Source: JAMXLO01 sp963832895
Lineage (GTDB): Bacteria; Pseudomonadota; Alphaproteobacteria; Acetobacterales; Acetobacteraceae
Direction: 5' to 3'
Length of the DNA stretch: 64,000 nucleotides
Assembly: GCA_963832895.1 (NCBI GenBank)
Contig: CAWHVQ010000003.1
Coordinates: forward strand, 248,001-312,000
This document shows positions 27,412 through 35,821 of the stretch, in pieces. A program made the position numbers and the translations under genes. Every line of letters begins with the position of its first letter. The first letter of the stretch is position 1. Below the pieces are notes generated by a model. The model did not search any database, was not told where the DNA came from, and saw nothing but the letters and a program-made list of their open reading frames with translations.

Positions 27412-28362
27412 ATGCCACGCGGCGACCTGTTCCCTGAGATCGGCCCGTTCGAGACCGGCTACCTGCCGCTTTCGACCAACCACGTTATGTACTGGGAGCA
27501 GGTCGGGAATCCGCGTGGCCGGCCGGTGCTGTTCCTGCACGGCGGTCCCGGCGCCGGCGCCGGCGCGGTGCATCGCCGTTTCTTCGATCCCGAGTTCTGG
27601 CGGGTGATCATCTTCGATCAACGCGGTGCGGGACGGTCACGTCCTCTGGGCAGCCTGGAGAACAACACGACCCAGGACCTTGTCTCCGACATCGAGACAC
27701 TGCGGCGGCATCTCGCGCTTGACCGCTGGTTGCTGTTCGGCGGTTCCTGGGGCTCGACCTTGGCGCTGGCCTATGCCCAGGCGTTTCCGGAGCGTGTTAT
27801 CGGCTGCGTGCTGCGTGGCGTGTTCCTTGGCCGTCCGGCGGAGGTGGACTGGTTCCTGCGTGGCCTGGCCGCGATATTTCCTGATGCGCATGCCGGCTTC
27901 GCCGGTTTCCTGCCCGAAGCGGAGCGGGGCGACATACTTGGCGGCTATCTGCGGCGGCTGACCGATCCGGACCCGTCCGTGCATCTGCCCGCGGCCCGCG
28001 CCTGGTCGGTGTATGAAGGCTCGTGCAGCACGCTGCTGCCGAGCCCGGAGACGGTCAGTTCATTTGCGCAGGATCGCACGGCGCTGGGGCTGGCCCGCAT
28101 CGAGGCGCACTATTTCGCGCACAACCTGTTCCTGCCGCCCGAGGGCCTGCTCGGCAACATGGAACGGATCGGTCGGGTTCCCGCGGAAATCGTGCAGGGT
28201 CGCTACGACATGATCTGCCCCGCGCGCACCGCGTTCGAACTGGCCGCGGCGTGGCCGGCGGCTCGGCTGTCCATTGTGCCTGACGCGGGGCATTCGGCAC
28301 TGGAGCCGGGCATTCGCCGCGCGCTGGTCGCCGCGGTCGAGCGCTTCCGTCACGGGAGATGA
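27412..28362 (+). CDS. pip: Proline iminopeptidase
   Basis: This cytoplasmic alpha/beta-hydrolase removes N-terminal proline from peptides (peptidase family S33). HGGPGAGAG at residues 43-51 is the oxyanion signature, DQRGAGRS at 69-76 is the family motif, and GGSWGS at 110-115 carries the nucleophile Ser112. The acid is in RYDMICP and the histidine in DAGHSALEPG. The 316-residue length is typical. A dehydrogenase gene follows 4 bp downstream, so it heads a run of coupled genes. Confidence 0.92.
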   Translation: MPRGDLFPEIGPFETGYLPLSTNHVMYWEQVGNPRGRPVLFLHGGPGAGAGAVHRRFFDPEFWRVIIFDQRGAGRSRPLGSLENNTTQDLVSDIETLRRHLALDRWLLFGGSWGSTLALAYAQAFPERVIGCVLRGVFLGRPAEVDWFLRGLAAIFPDAHAGFAGFLPEAERGDILGGYLRRLTDPDPSVHLPAARAWSVYEGSCSTLLPSPETVSSFAQDRTALGLARIEAHYFAHNLFLPPEGLLGNMERIGRVPAEIVQGRYDMICPARTAFELAAAWPAARLSIVPDAGHSALEPGIRRALVAAVERFRHGR

Positions 28363-28366
28363 CATT

Positions 28367-29251
28367 ATGAAGGTTGCGGTCATCGGGCTGGGCACGATGG
28401 GGATGGGCGCCGCGCTCAACCTTGTGCGCAAGGGCCATCAGGTGACCGGTTGCGACGTGCGGGAGGCGGCGCGAACGGAGCTTGCGGCGGCGAGCGGTGC
28501 TGCAGTCGCGCGTGCCGCCGATCTGCCTGCCGATACCGAGGCGGTGCTCGTGTTCGTGGTGAATGCGTCGCAGACCGAGGAGGTTCTGTTCGGCGCGCAA
28601 GGATGTCTTAGCAAACTGACGAAAGGCGGGGTGATCCTGTGCTGCGCGACCGTGGCACCGGAGGCGGCGCGCGCGTTGGAGCCGAAGATCGTCGCGGCAG
28701 GGTTTCTGATGCTGGATGCGCCGGTGTCCGGCGGCAAGGCCGGTGCGCATGCTGGCACGATGACGGTGATGGCCTCCGGTTCCGAGCCTGCCTTCGCCAA
28801 GGCGCAGCCGGTGCTGGATGCGATATCTTCGAAGGTCTGGCGGCTGGGCGACAAGGCCGGCGTGGGCAGTACGGTGAAGATGGTCAATCAGTTGCTGGCC
28901 GGCGTGCATATCGCGACGGCTGCCGAGGCGCTGGCGCTCGGCATACGTGCGGGGGCCGATCCGCGCACGTTGTTCGAGGTCATCTCCGCGTCGGCAGGCA
29001 GCTCGTGGATGTGGCAGAACCGTGTGCCGCACATCCTCGATGGCGATGATACGCCGCTGTCCGCGGTGAACATCTTCGTCAAGGACCTGGGCATCGTACT
29101 GGATCAGGCGCGCGCTCTGACATTTCCGCTGCCGCTGGCCGCCGCCGCGCATCAGTTGTTCCTTGCCGCCGCCGCACATGGCGAGGGTACGAAGGACGAT
29201 GCGTTCGTGATCCGCGTGTGGCAGGCGCTGACCGGGATCAAGCTGCCATGA
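28367..29251 (+). CDS. 3-hydroxyisobutyrate dehydrogenase-family NAD(P)-dependent oxidoreductase
   Basis: This is a beta-hydroxyacid dehydrogenase of 294 residues. The dinucleotide loop GLGTMGMG is at residues 7-14, the substrate loop DAPVSGGKAGAHAGTM follows mid-protein, and the catalytic lysine is in VKMVNQLLAG. Sequence style is nearest the L-threonate dehydrogenase (LtnD) and 3-hydroxyisobutyrate groups, but the substrate cannot be fixed. Its stop overlaps the start of the deacetylase gene (ATGA), so the two are translationally coupled. Confidence 0.88.
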   Translation: MKVAVIGLGTMGMGAALNLVRKGHQVTGCDVREAARTELAAASGAAVARAADLPADTEAVLVFVVNASQTEEVLFGAQGCLSKLTKGGVILCCATVAPEAARALEPKIVAAGFLMLDAPVSGGKAGAHAGTMTVMASGSEPAFAKAQPVLDAISSKVWRLGDKAGVGSTVKMVNQLLAGVHIATAAEALALGIRAGADPRTLFEVISASAGSSWMWQNRVPHILDGDDTPLSAVNIFVKDLGIVLDQARALTFPLPLAAAAHQLFLAAAAHGEGTKDDAFVIRVWQALTGIKLP

Positions 29252-30120
29252 GGCCGGAACAGCGGCTGGAGTATCAGGCCAGCATCGACCGGCCGCGACT
29301 TGTGTTGCCGAACGACAAGCGCGTTGCGGTGTTCATCGTGGTGAACGTGGAGAACTGGGACATCGCGCGCGCCATGCCGCGTCAGGTACTGACCGCGCCG
29401 CAGGGGGCATCGGTCACTCCCGATCTACCCAACTGGGCCTGGCATGAATACGGCATGCGCGTCGGATTCTGGCGACTGAAGGCGGCGCTGGATGCGCACG
29501 GCATCGCGCCCTCGATGACGATCAACGGCACCGTGCCCGCCGGTTATCCTCGCGTGGCGCAGGCGGCTCGTGATGCCGGGTGGGAGTTCATGGGTCACGG
29601 CTTCCGCCAGATCGCGACGCATCTGGTGGAGGACCAGCGCGCGATGATCCGCGATGCAGTTGCCGTGCTGCGCGAGGCGGCGGGGCACGACATCGTTGGA
29701 TGGCTTGCACCAGGACTGACCGAGACGCTGGAGACGCCTGACCTGTTGGCCGAAGCCGGTATCCGGTATTGCGCGGACTGGGTGGTGGACGATCTGCCGT
29801 GCACGATCCGCACCGCGCACGGTCCGATGCTGACCATGCCGTACAGCGTGGAGCTGAACGACATCCCGATGATGATGATCCAGCACCACGCGGCGCGCGA
29901 GCTGTACGACCGGACGGTGGCGCAGTTCGATCGGCTGTACGCCGAGGCTGAGACGCGGGGCGCGAAGGTGATGGGCCTCGCGGTGCATCCCTATATCAGC
30001 GGGGTACCGCATCGCATCGGCTGGTTCGAGCAGGCGCTGGGCTACATGGCGGCGAAGCCTGGCACCTTGTTCTGGCAGGGGCGTCAGATCATGGACTGGT
30101 ATCTGAGGGCGGCGGCGTGA
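29248..30120 (+). CDS. Polysaccharide deacetylase-family (PuuE-like) hydrolase
   Basis: This is a 290-residue NodB-homology-fold protein of the subgroup that includes allantoinase PuuE and N-acyl hydrolases. The barrel strand VAVFIVVNVENWD replaces the usual TFDD motif, GWEFMGHGFRQIATH supplies histidines, and GWLAPGLTETLETPDLLAEAG is characteristic of the group. It overlaps its neighbours at both ends by 4 bp. Association with an arylformamidase-like hydrolase and amidase suggests cleavage of C-N bonds in a ureide- or amide-type compound; that is inference. Confidence 0.83.
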   Translation: MRPEQRLEYQASIDRPRLVLPNDKRVAVFIVVNVENWDIARAMPRQVLTAPQGASVTPDLPNWAWHEYGMRVGFWRLKAALDAHGIAPSMTINGTVPAGYPRVAQAARDAGWEFMGHGFRQIATHLVEDQRAMIRDAVAVLREAAGHDIVGWLAPGLTETLETPDLLAEAGIRYCADWVVDDLPCTIRTAHGPMLTMPYSVELNDIPMMMIQHHAARELYDRTVAQFDRLYAEAETRGAKVMGLAVHPYISGVPHRIGWFEQALGYMAAKPGTLFWQGRQIMDWYLRAAA

Positions 30121-30929
30121 ATTGGGGGACGATGAGCCGCGCCGAGCGTGATGCAGCGTACGACAATGTCGGTGCGGTGAAGGACAGCCTGGCGCTGCGG
30201 GCGGAGTCGGTGGCGGCTTCCGAGGCGTTTCGCAGCGCGCACGCGGAACATCTCGATCTGCGCTACGGGAAGCGCGAGCGGAACCTGTGGGACCTGTTTC
30301 CGGCGAGGGACCCGAAGGCGCCGTGCCTCGTGTTCATCCACGGCGGCTACTGGCAGCGCAACAGCAAGGAGCAGTTCGCCAACCTGATCGGCGGTCCCTA
30401 TGCGCAGGGCTGGGCGGCCGCGCTTCCCGGTTACACGCTGGCGCCTGATGCGACCATGACCGACATTGTCGCTGAGATCAGGGCCGCGTTGGATTGGCTG
30501 GCCGAACATGGCGCGGTGCACGGAATTGCCGGTCCGATCGTGCTGTCCGGATGGTCGGCAGGTGGACATCTTACCGCGATGTGCCTGGATCATCCCAGCG
30601 TCGTTGCCGGTCTGGCAATCTCGGGCATCTTCGAACTCGGCCCGCTGCGCGATACGGTGCTCGACGAGAAGCTGCGGCTGACCGACGACGAGATCGTGAC
30701 GCTGTCGCCGTTGCGACTACCAGTGGTGCACAAGAGGCTGGCGATCACCTATGGCACTGCGGAACTGCCGCCGCTGGTATCCGACAGTCGTGATCTGCAC
30801 GCGGTGCGAGCGGCGGCGCATGCGCCGGGGGTGCTGATCCCGGTGGCGCGTGCGGACCACTTCACCATCATGCACGAACTGCGCGACGCGGACGGGGAGT
30901 TGACGCGGCAGGTGATGCTGCTGGCGTGA
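30117..30929 (+). CDS. Alpha/beta hydrolase, arylformamidase (kynurenine formamidase)-like
   Basis: This is a serine hydrolase of 270 residues. HGGYW at residues 75-79 is the oxyanion motif typical of arylformamidases, the nucleophile Ser147 is in GWSAGG, and the histidine is in RADHFTIMHEL. The GTG start overlaps the previous stop (GTGA). Kynurenine-pathway genes are not nearby, so the substrate may instead be a formamide or carbamate released by the neighbouring amidohydrolases. Confidence 0.85.
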   Translation: MNWGTMSRAERDAAYDNVGAVKDSLALRAESVAASEAFRSAHAEHLDLRYGKRERNLWDLFPARDPKAPCLVFIHGGYWQRNSKEQFANLIGGPYAQGWAAALPGYTLAPDATMTDIVAEIRAALDWLAEHGAVHGIAGPIVLSGWSAGGHLTAMCLDHPSVVAGLAISGIFELGPLRDTVLDEKLRLTDDEIVTLSPLRLPVVHKRLAITYGTAELPPLVSDSRDLHAVRAAAHAPGVLIPVARADHFTIMHELRDADGELTRQVMLLA

Positions 30930-30936
30930 CTGCGTG

Positions 30937-32271
30937 CTACAGCGCCGCCTCGATTGCGGCGGCGATGCTGAACAGCCTGGCATCGCCCAGCGTTTCGCCG
31001 ACCAGCATCAAACCGACCGGCGGTTCACCCTCGCGGTGACAGGGCAGGCTGATCGAGCAGCGGTCGAAGAAGTTGCCCAGTGCGGTATTGCGCAGTGTGA
31101 GCAGGTTGACCCTGTTGTATTCGCGCTCGTCGTCGAGGTCGGCGATGCGGGGCGGCACGATCGGCACGGTAGGCATGATCAGTGCATCGAACGCGCTGGT
31201 GCTCGCATCGAGTTTCGCGATCAGCCGTGCGCGGGCGGCTGGCAGTTCCAGGTAATCCACCGCGGTCATCCGCTCGCCGCGCGCGATGCGCGCACGGATG
31301 CGGGGGTCGTAGCCATCACCGCTTACTGCCAGCAGGTCGTGGTGCCAGGCATAGGCCTCGGACGCGGCGAAGCCACCCTTGGCGTTCACCGTGGAGACTG
31401 CATCTAGCTCAGGGAAGGCAACGTGTGCGATCCGCGCGCCGGCCTGCGACAGCGCGGCCAGAGCACGGTCGAATGCGCTGCTTACGGTCGTGTCCATGCC
31501 GTCGAGCACGATGTTGGTCGGAACCGCGAGGCGCAGAGCGTTCAGACTGGCCGGCACCGGCACGGCCGGAGTTTCGCCTGCCAGGATTGCGTCGATAACC
31601 GCGCAACATGCGACACTTGGCGCCAGTGGCCCGACCGAATCCAAACTTGGCGCCAATGGCAGCACTCCGGTGATCGGCACGCGCCGCGCGGTCGGCTTGT
31701 AGCCGACGATGCCGCAGAACGCGGCGGGAATGCGGCATGATCCGCCGGTGTCGGTGCCGAGACCCGCGATGGCCATGCCGTCGGAGACTGACACCGCGGT
31801 GCCGGACGAACTGCCGCCTGGAATGCGCGCTGCCGCGCGATCCCAGGGCGCGCGCGGCGTGCCATAGTGCGGGTTGATGCCAAGACCGGAGAAGGCGAAC
31901 TCGGTCATGTTGGTGCGGCCCACGGGGACAAAGCCGGCCGCGAGCATGCGTTGAACGACGGGCGCGTGCGTCGTGGCCGGTGGTGCGTCGTCCAGCACGC
32001 GCGAACCAGCCGGCGTGGGTTCGCCGGCGATGTCGAACAGGTCCTTGAGGCTGACCGGAATGCCCGCATAGCGGCTCGGTTCGCGCCCGACGCGACGCAG
32101 CGTGTCCATCGCGTCCGCCATCGCACGCGCCTGCTCGGCATGCACCTTGATGAAGGCGCGCGCACCCTCGCCGTGCGGATCGGCGATGCGGGCGAGACAT
32201 TCTTCCACCAGCGCGCGGCTGGTGGTGCTGCCGTCGGCCAGGACTTTGGCATGTTGTTCGATCGTGCGCAT
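30937..32271 (-). CDS. Amidase, amidase-signature family (AtzF/GatA-like)
   Basis: This is a Ser-cisSer-Lys amidase of 444 residues. The catalytic lysine is in VSLKDLFD (Lys76), the GGSSSGTA loop is at 152-159, and GLGTDTGGSCRIPA holds the nucleophile Ser178. The sequence resembles allophanate-hydrolase and other small-substrate amidases more than GatA, and no gatC/gatB genes flank it. I chose the start at 32271 as the first methionine before the family's N-terminal helix. It is convergent with the formamidase-like gene and divergent from the uronate-dehydrogenase-like gene. Confidence 0.9.
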   Translation of the reverse strand: MRTIEQHAKVLADGSTTSRALVEECLARIADPHGEGARAFIKVHAEQARAMADAMDTLRRVGREPSRYAGIPVSLKDLFDIAGEPTPAGSRVLDDAPPATTHAPVVQRMLAAGFVPVGRTNMTEFAFSGLGINPHYGTPRAPWDRAAARIPGGSSSGTAVSVSDGMAIAGLGTDTGGSCRIPAAFCGIVGYKPTARRVPITGVLPLAPSLDSVGPLAPSVACCAVIDAILAGETPAVPVPASLNALRLAVPTNIVLDGMDTTVSSAFDRALAALSQAGARIAHVAFPELDAVSTVNAKGGFAASEAYAWHHDLLAVSGDGYDPRIRARIARGERMTAVDYLELPAARARLIAKLDASTSAFDALIMPTVPIVPPRIADLDDEREYNRVNLLTLRNTALGNFFDRCSISLPCHREGEPPVGLMLVGETLGDARLFSIAAAIEAAL

Positions 32272-32306
32272 GATGCGGCCTCGCGGTTCCGATGAAAGGA
32301 TGCACA

Positions 32307-33137
32307 ATGAGCGATAAGCCCGCAAAGCCCGTTCTGCTGACCGGCGCATCCGGCGCGTTGGGCCGCGTGCTGGCGAAGTCGCTGGCGACGGAGGGCTGGA
32401 CGCTGCGGCTGACCGATATCGCGCCGTTTCCGGATGTCGTGCCGGCGGGTGCCGGATTCACGCGGGCCGATCTGAACGACGGCGTGACAATGCTGCGTCT
32501 GGCGGAAGGCTGCGGTGCGATCGTGCATCTCGGGGGCGTGTCGGTGGAGCGGCCGTTCGAGGAGGTGCTCGGGCCGAACATCCGCGGTCTGTACCACATC
32601 TACGAGGCGGCGCGGCGCGAGGGCGCGCGGGTGATCTTCGCCTCGTCCAATCATTCGATCGGCTTTCACGAACGCGCCGAGACGATCGGTGCCGATACAC
32701 AGTTCCTGCCGGATGGGTTCTATGGCTTGTCGAAGGCGTATGGCGAGCTGATGGGACGGCTCTATTGGTTCAAGCATGGCGTGGAGAGCGTGTTCGTGCG
32801 CATCGGTTCATGTTTTCCCGAGCCGACCAATGCGCGGATGCTGGCCACCTGGCTGTCGTACCCAGACCTGTCCCGGCTGGTGGTGCGTTGCGTGACGGCG
32901 GAGCGTGTTGGGTGCAGCGTGATCTGGGGCGCGTCGGGCAACCAGCGCATGACGTGGTGGAAGGATGATGCACGCTCGAAGATCGGTTGGCAGCCGATCG
33001 ACAGCGCCGATCCGTTCGCCGGCCAGCTCGCGGGCAAGGTCAGCGGCGATCCGGTGGAGGAACGCTACATGGGCGGCGGGTTCTGCTCGCTCGACCACTC
33101 GCGCGATGCCCCGGCGCCGCAGCAACTGTTCGATTGA
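32307..33137 (+). CDS. NAD-dependent epimerase/dehydratase family protein, uronate dehydrogenase-like
   Basis: This is an extended short-chain dehydrogenase of 276 residues. The NAD loop TGASGALG is at residues 12-19, the catalytic YxxxK is YGLSK (Tyr139, Lys143), and VIFASSNHSIGF lies before it. The overall pattern and length fit uronate dehydrogenases that oxidise galacturonate or glucuronate to the lactone. AAAGGA precedes the ATG at 32307. The assignment of substrate is by resemblance only. Confidence 0.82.
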   Translation: MSDKPAKPVLLTGASGALGRVLAKSLATEGWTLRLTDIAPFPDVVPAGAGFTRADLNDGVTMLRLAEGCGAIVHLGGVSVERPFEEVLGPNIRGLYHIYEAARREGARVIFASSNHSIGFHERAETIGADTQFLPDGFYGLSKAYGELMGRLYWFKHGVESVFVRIGSCFPEPTNARMLATWLSYPDLSRLVVRCVTAERVGCSVIWGASGNQRMTWWKDDARSKIGWQPIDSADPFAGQLAGKVSGDPVEERYMGGGFCSLDHSRDAPAPQQLFD

Positions 33138-33149
33138 GGATTGAGGTCG

Positions 33150-33813
33150 ATGCCTGAGGGTCGTCTGTTTATTGGCAATCGCCGCTACTCGTCGTGGTCG
33201 ATGCGCGGTTGGCTCGCGGTGAGGCTGGCGGGGCTCGATGTCGAGGAGGTGATGATCCATTTCAGTCGTCCGGGGCCGACGGCGGCGATCGGGCGGTTGT
33301 CTCCTAATGGCCTTGTGCCTTACCTGGAGCATCGCGGAGTGCGGGTTTGGGAGTCACTCGCGGTGTGCGAGGTACTGTGCCGAGATTACGCCGTCGTTGT
33401 GGCCGGCAGAGCCGGTCGCGCGGTCGCACGCGCGTGCCATCAGCGCGGAAATGCACGCCGGGTTCACCGGGTTGCGGCAGTCGATGTGGATGAATCTCGG
33501 GCAGGATTTCGCGGGACTTGGTCGCACGGCGGAGGCATTGGCCGATGTTGCTCGCATCGAGGCGATGTGGGCCGACGCGCGCCAGCGTTTCGGCGCCGGC
33601 GGACCGTTCCTGTTCGGTGCCGCGTTCACTGCGGCCGATGCGATGTACGCGCCGGTGGTCACGCGGTTCCTCACCTGGCAACCGAAGATCGGCGCCGCGA
33701 CACGCGCTTATTGCGACGCGGTGCGGGCGCATCCGCTGGTGAGCGCATGGTATGCCGGTGCCGCAGCGGAACCTGCCGAATGGCTGTTGCCGGACTACGA
33801 AGAAGCCAGATGA
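33150..33813 (+). pseudogene. Glutathione S-transferase family protein, one-base frameshift
   Basis: The thioredoxin-fold half (RLFIGNRRYSSWSMRGWLA, LSPNGLVPYLEHRGVRVWES) is in one frame as far as VCE. The helical half (YCAEITPSLWPAEPVARSHA, GPFLFGAAFTAADAMYAPVV) continues in the +1 frame to 33813. Removing one G at 33371-33372 yields a continuous ~220-residue GST with the expected spacing. Substrate is unknown. It is one of several +1 breaks in this window. Confidence 0.85.
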
Positions 33814-33927
33814 GCAGAGTTACCGGGCGGTTCATGCTGCTGGAGCGAAGCTAACACTTGGTGGCCGCGTCGTTTAGAGACGCACTATATCGGCACCCGG
33901 CCGCCGGGCGGCGTCAGCGTGTCAGCT

Positions 33928-34110
33928 TCACATCAGTGCAAACGTGCCGACGCTGGTGGGCCAATGTCCCCCACGCCCCGCGATGATCGTGTAAGTCTTG
34001 CCGACCCAGTCGCCCTTCACATCGGGCACCTGACCGGCGCCGAAAGCGAGCGCGGGCAGCGATACCGCCGCGAGCAAAACCGCAGCGGACATCGGGGTAA
34101 AACGGTGCAT
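33928..34110 (-). pseudogene. Truncated small secreted protein
   Basis: MHRFTPMSAAVLLAAVSLPA is a good signal peptide. It is followed by PDVKGDWVGKTYTIIAGRGG and an early stop, giving only 60 residues. The mature part reads like the beginning of a longer beta-rich exported protein, so this is probably a 3'-truncated remnant. Downstream (33855-33927) I see only two small inverted repeats (33867-33883 and 33896-33908) and no continuation in other frames. The 287 bp between it and the SCO1 gene holds no gene. Confidence 0.45.
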
Positions 34111-34397
34111 TGGGGTTCCTGTATTTGTTGGGCCCTCGGGGAGGCTGGAGCAGCGAATCTGACACCTGATGCCCGCGTCGGGCAGCGGAATGATCTCGGC
34201 GGGGTCCTTGAGCCAGCGATCCGTTCGTATGTGCCCGATTGGCATATCGCACGCGGTCAGGGAATCCGTTTCGGATTCGTCTCTTGTATTTCGTCGGCTG
34301 GAGCCTTGCGGTCCACGATCGCGCATATTTGGCATTCGTCTTCTGCCGGGCTTAGGGCTACCTGCCGCGGAGGGACTGGTCTAGGGTCCCGCGTGTC

Positions 34398-35019
34398 ATG
34401 AGCGCCCCAATTGACCCTCCGCCGCATGCGACCCGGCGGGCCGCGTTTATCTATGGCATCATCGGCTTGGTGGTTGCGGTCCTGATTTTGGGCACCGGCG
34501 CTTTCGTCTGGTTGAAGTCAAGGCGGCACGGCGTCGTTGGTTGGCGGCCCGTTTGCACTGGAGGACGGCAACGGGAAACAGGTCAGCGACCGCGATTTCC
34601 GTGGCAGGTACATGCTGGTCTACTTCGGATATACCTACTGCCCCGATGTCTGTCCCACCACGCTGAACGATGTGGCCGACGCACTGGACCGCTTGGGCGC
34701 GAAGGCCGATCGACTGCAGCCGATCTTCATTACGGTCGATCCAAAGCGCGACACAACTGCGGTGATGAAGCAATATACTGCTGCCTTCACTCCACGGCTG
34801 ATAGGCCTGACCGGCTCGCAGGAGCAGATCGCCGATGTGGCGCGGGAGTATCGGGTCTACTACGCCGAGCATCGCATTGGTCCCGGACCGAACGACTACG
34901 CGATGGACCACAGCTCCGTGCTGTACTTGATGGGGCCTGACGGCAAATTCATCGCACCGATCGAGGCGGACGAAGACGGTGCGCACATCGCGGCCGATCT
35001 CACTCGGCTGATGTCGTGA
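34398..35019 (+). pseudogene. SCO1/SenC copper-chaperone thioredoxin-fold protein, one-base frameshift
   Basis: The N-terminal membrane anchor (IYGIIGLVVAVLILGTGAFV) is in the first frame from ATG 34398. The periplasmic domain, starting VGGPFALEDGNGKQV, lies in the +1 frame. It contains the copper-binding YCPDVCP motif and the conserved histidine in AMDHSSVLYLMG. The break is at about 34516-34530, and one extra base explains it. An intact protein would have ~206 residues and deliver Cu to the CuA site of cytochrome oxidase. No oxidase genes are adjacent. Confidence 0.85.
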
Positions 35020-35055
35020 TCCGGCCGCGGCCAATCTGAGCCGCCGGTGAGGGGA

Positions 35056-35703
35056 TCAGTGGTGCCACCCACCACCACGCCAGCCCCAGCCGCCACCACG
35101 CCATCCCCCTCCGCCCCAGCCCCAACCGCCGCCAAATCCGACGACGACTGAGGGAGCGTAGTACGGTGCTCCGTAGAAGCCTGGATACGCATAGCCGTAT
35201 GGGTAGGCGGGGTAGGGGTAGGGGTAGGAATAAGGGTAGGGGTAGGCGGCATAACCGGTGGGTGGTGCCTGCACGGTGTCGCCGTGTGCGGTCATGCACT
35301 GCGTGTAGCCGACGTCGTAGGCCTGCTGGACACCGCCATACGCCGCGGCGGCATTGTTGGCGCCGATTGCGCTACCGGCGAGCAGTCCGGTTGCACCGCC
35401 GATGGCTGCGCCGGCGCCCGCCGCACCGCCCACTGAGCCGATCGCGGCGCCCGCGGCGGCACCCAGGGCGGTGCCCACGACCGCGCTGCCGACCGCGCTG
35501 TTGGTGGCCGCAACATCAGGCGAAGCTCCGCCGGTTTGCTGTGACGCGTATTGCCGGCAGGCGACATCATCCTGTTGGAAGGCCTGAAAGTTCTTGCCCT
35601 GGCCGGGGAGCGCCATCACCGAAGGGCCGGGCGGCGGTGCAACGGCACAGCTACTCAACGCGAGCGCGGTGGTCGGAACGACGAGACTGATGATGCGGCG
35701 CAT
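35056..35703 (-). CDS. Glycine-zipper outer-membrane lipoprotein with Tyr/Pro- and Gly/Trp-rich tail
   Basis: This 215-residue exported lipoprotein has the signal MRRIISLVVPTTALALSSC, where Cys19 is the lipidation site. A glycine-zipper segment (GTALGAAAGAAIGSVGGAAG, then GGATGLLAGSAIGANNAA) suggests a membrane-inserted helix pair. The C terminus has repetitive YPYPYSYPYPYP and a Gly-Trp-rich end with terminal His-His. Function is unknown; such proteins occur as envelope-stress lipoproteins. It is divergent from the phosphate acyltransferase gene. Confidence 0.82.
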   Translation of the reverse strand: MRRIISLVVPTTALALSSCAVAPPPGPSVMALPGQGKNFQAFQQDDVACRQYASQQTGGASPDVAATNSAVGSAVVGTALGAAAGAAIGSVGGAAGAGAAIGGATGLLAGSAIGANNAAAAYGGVQQAYDVGYTQCMTAHGDTVQAPPTGYAAYPYPYSYPYPYPAYPYGYAYPGFYGAPYYAPSVVVGFGGGWGWGGGGWRGGGWGWRGGGWHH

Positions 35704-35770
35704 CGGTTGATTCCTTTGGTGACGCACGAGCGAACAGCTCATCCTACACTGGATTGACGCCTGGACTCAG

Positions 35771-35784
35771 TTGATCCAGGTCAA
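35771..35784. promoter_or_regulatory. FNR/FixK-type anaerobox
   Basis: TTGATCCAGGTCAA matches the FNR/FixK consensus TTGAT-N4-ATCAA at nine of ten fixed positions. It lies 38 bp upstream of the phosphate acyltransferase ATG at 35822, which suggests activation under low oxygen. A CATAGT at 35807-35812 could serve as the -10 element, giving a very short or absent leader. Confidence 0.6.
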
Positions 35785-35821
35785 TGCGCCGCGCGCCGTT
35801 ATGCAACATAGTGCGATAGAC

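Noticed and set aside
33867..33908. Two small hairpins that might be a terminator
   Set aside because: Neither is followed by a T-tract, so rho-independent termination is not supported.
34537..35019. Treating the SCO1 domain as a separate gene starting at TTG 34537
   Set aside because: The membrane anchor is present immediately upstream in another frame, so a frameshifted full-length gene is the simpler reading.
35771..35821. Alternative TTG start of the phosphate acyltransferase at 35771
   Set aside because: The TTG is part of the FNR-type palindrome, and the extra 17 residues do not resemble the family.
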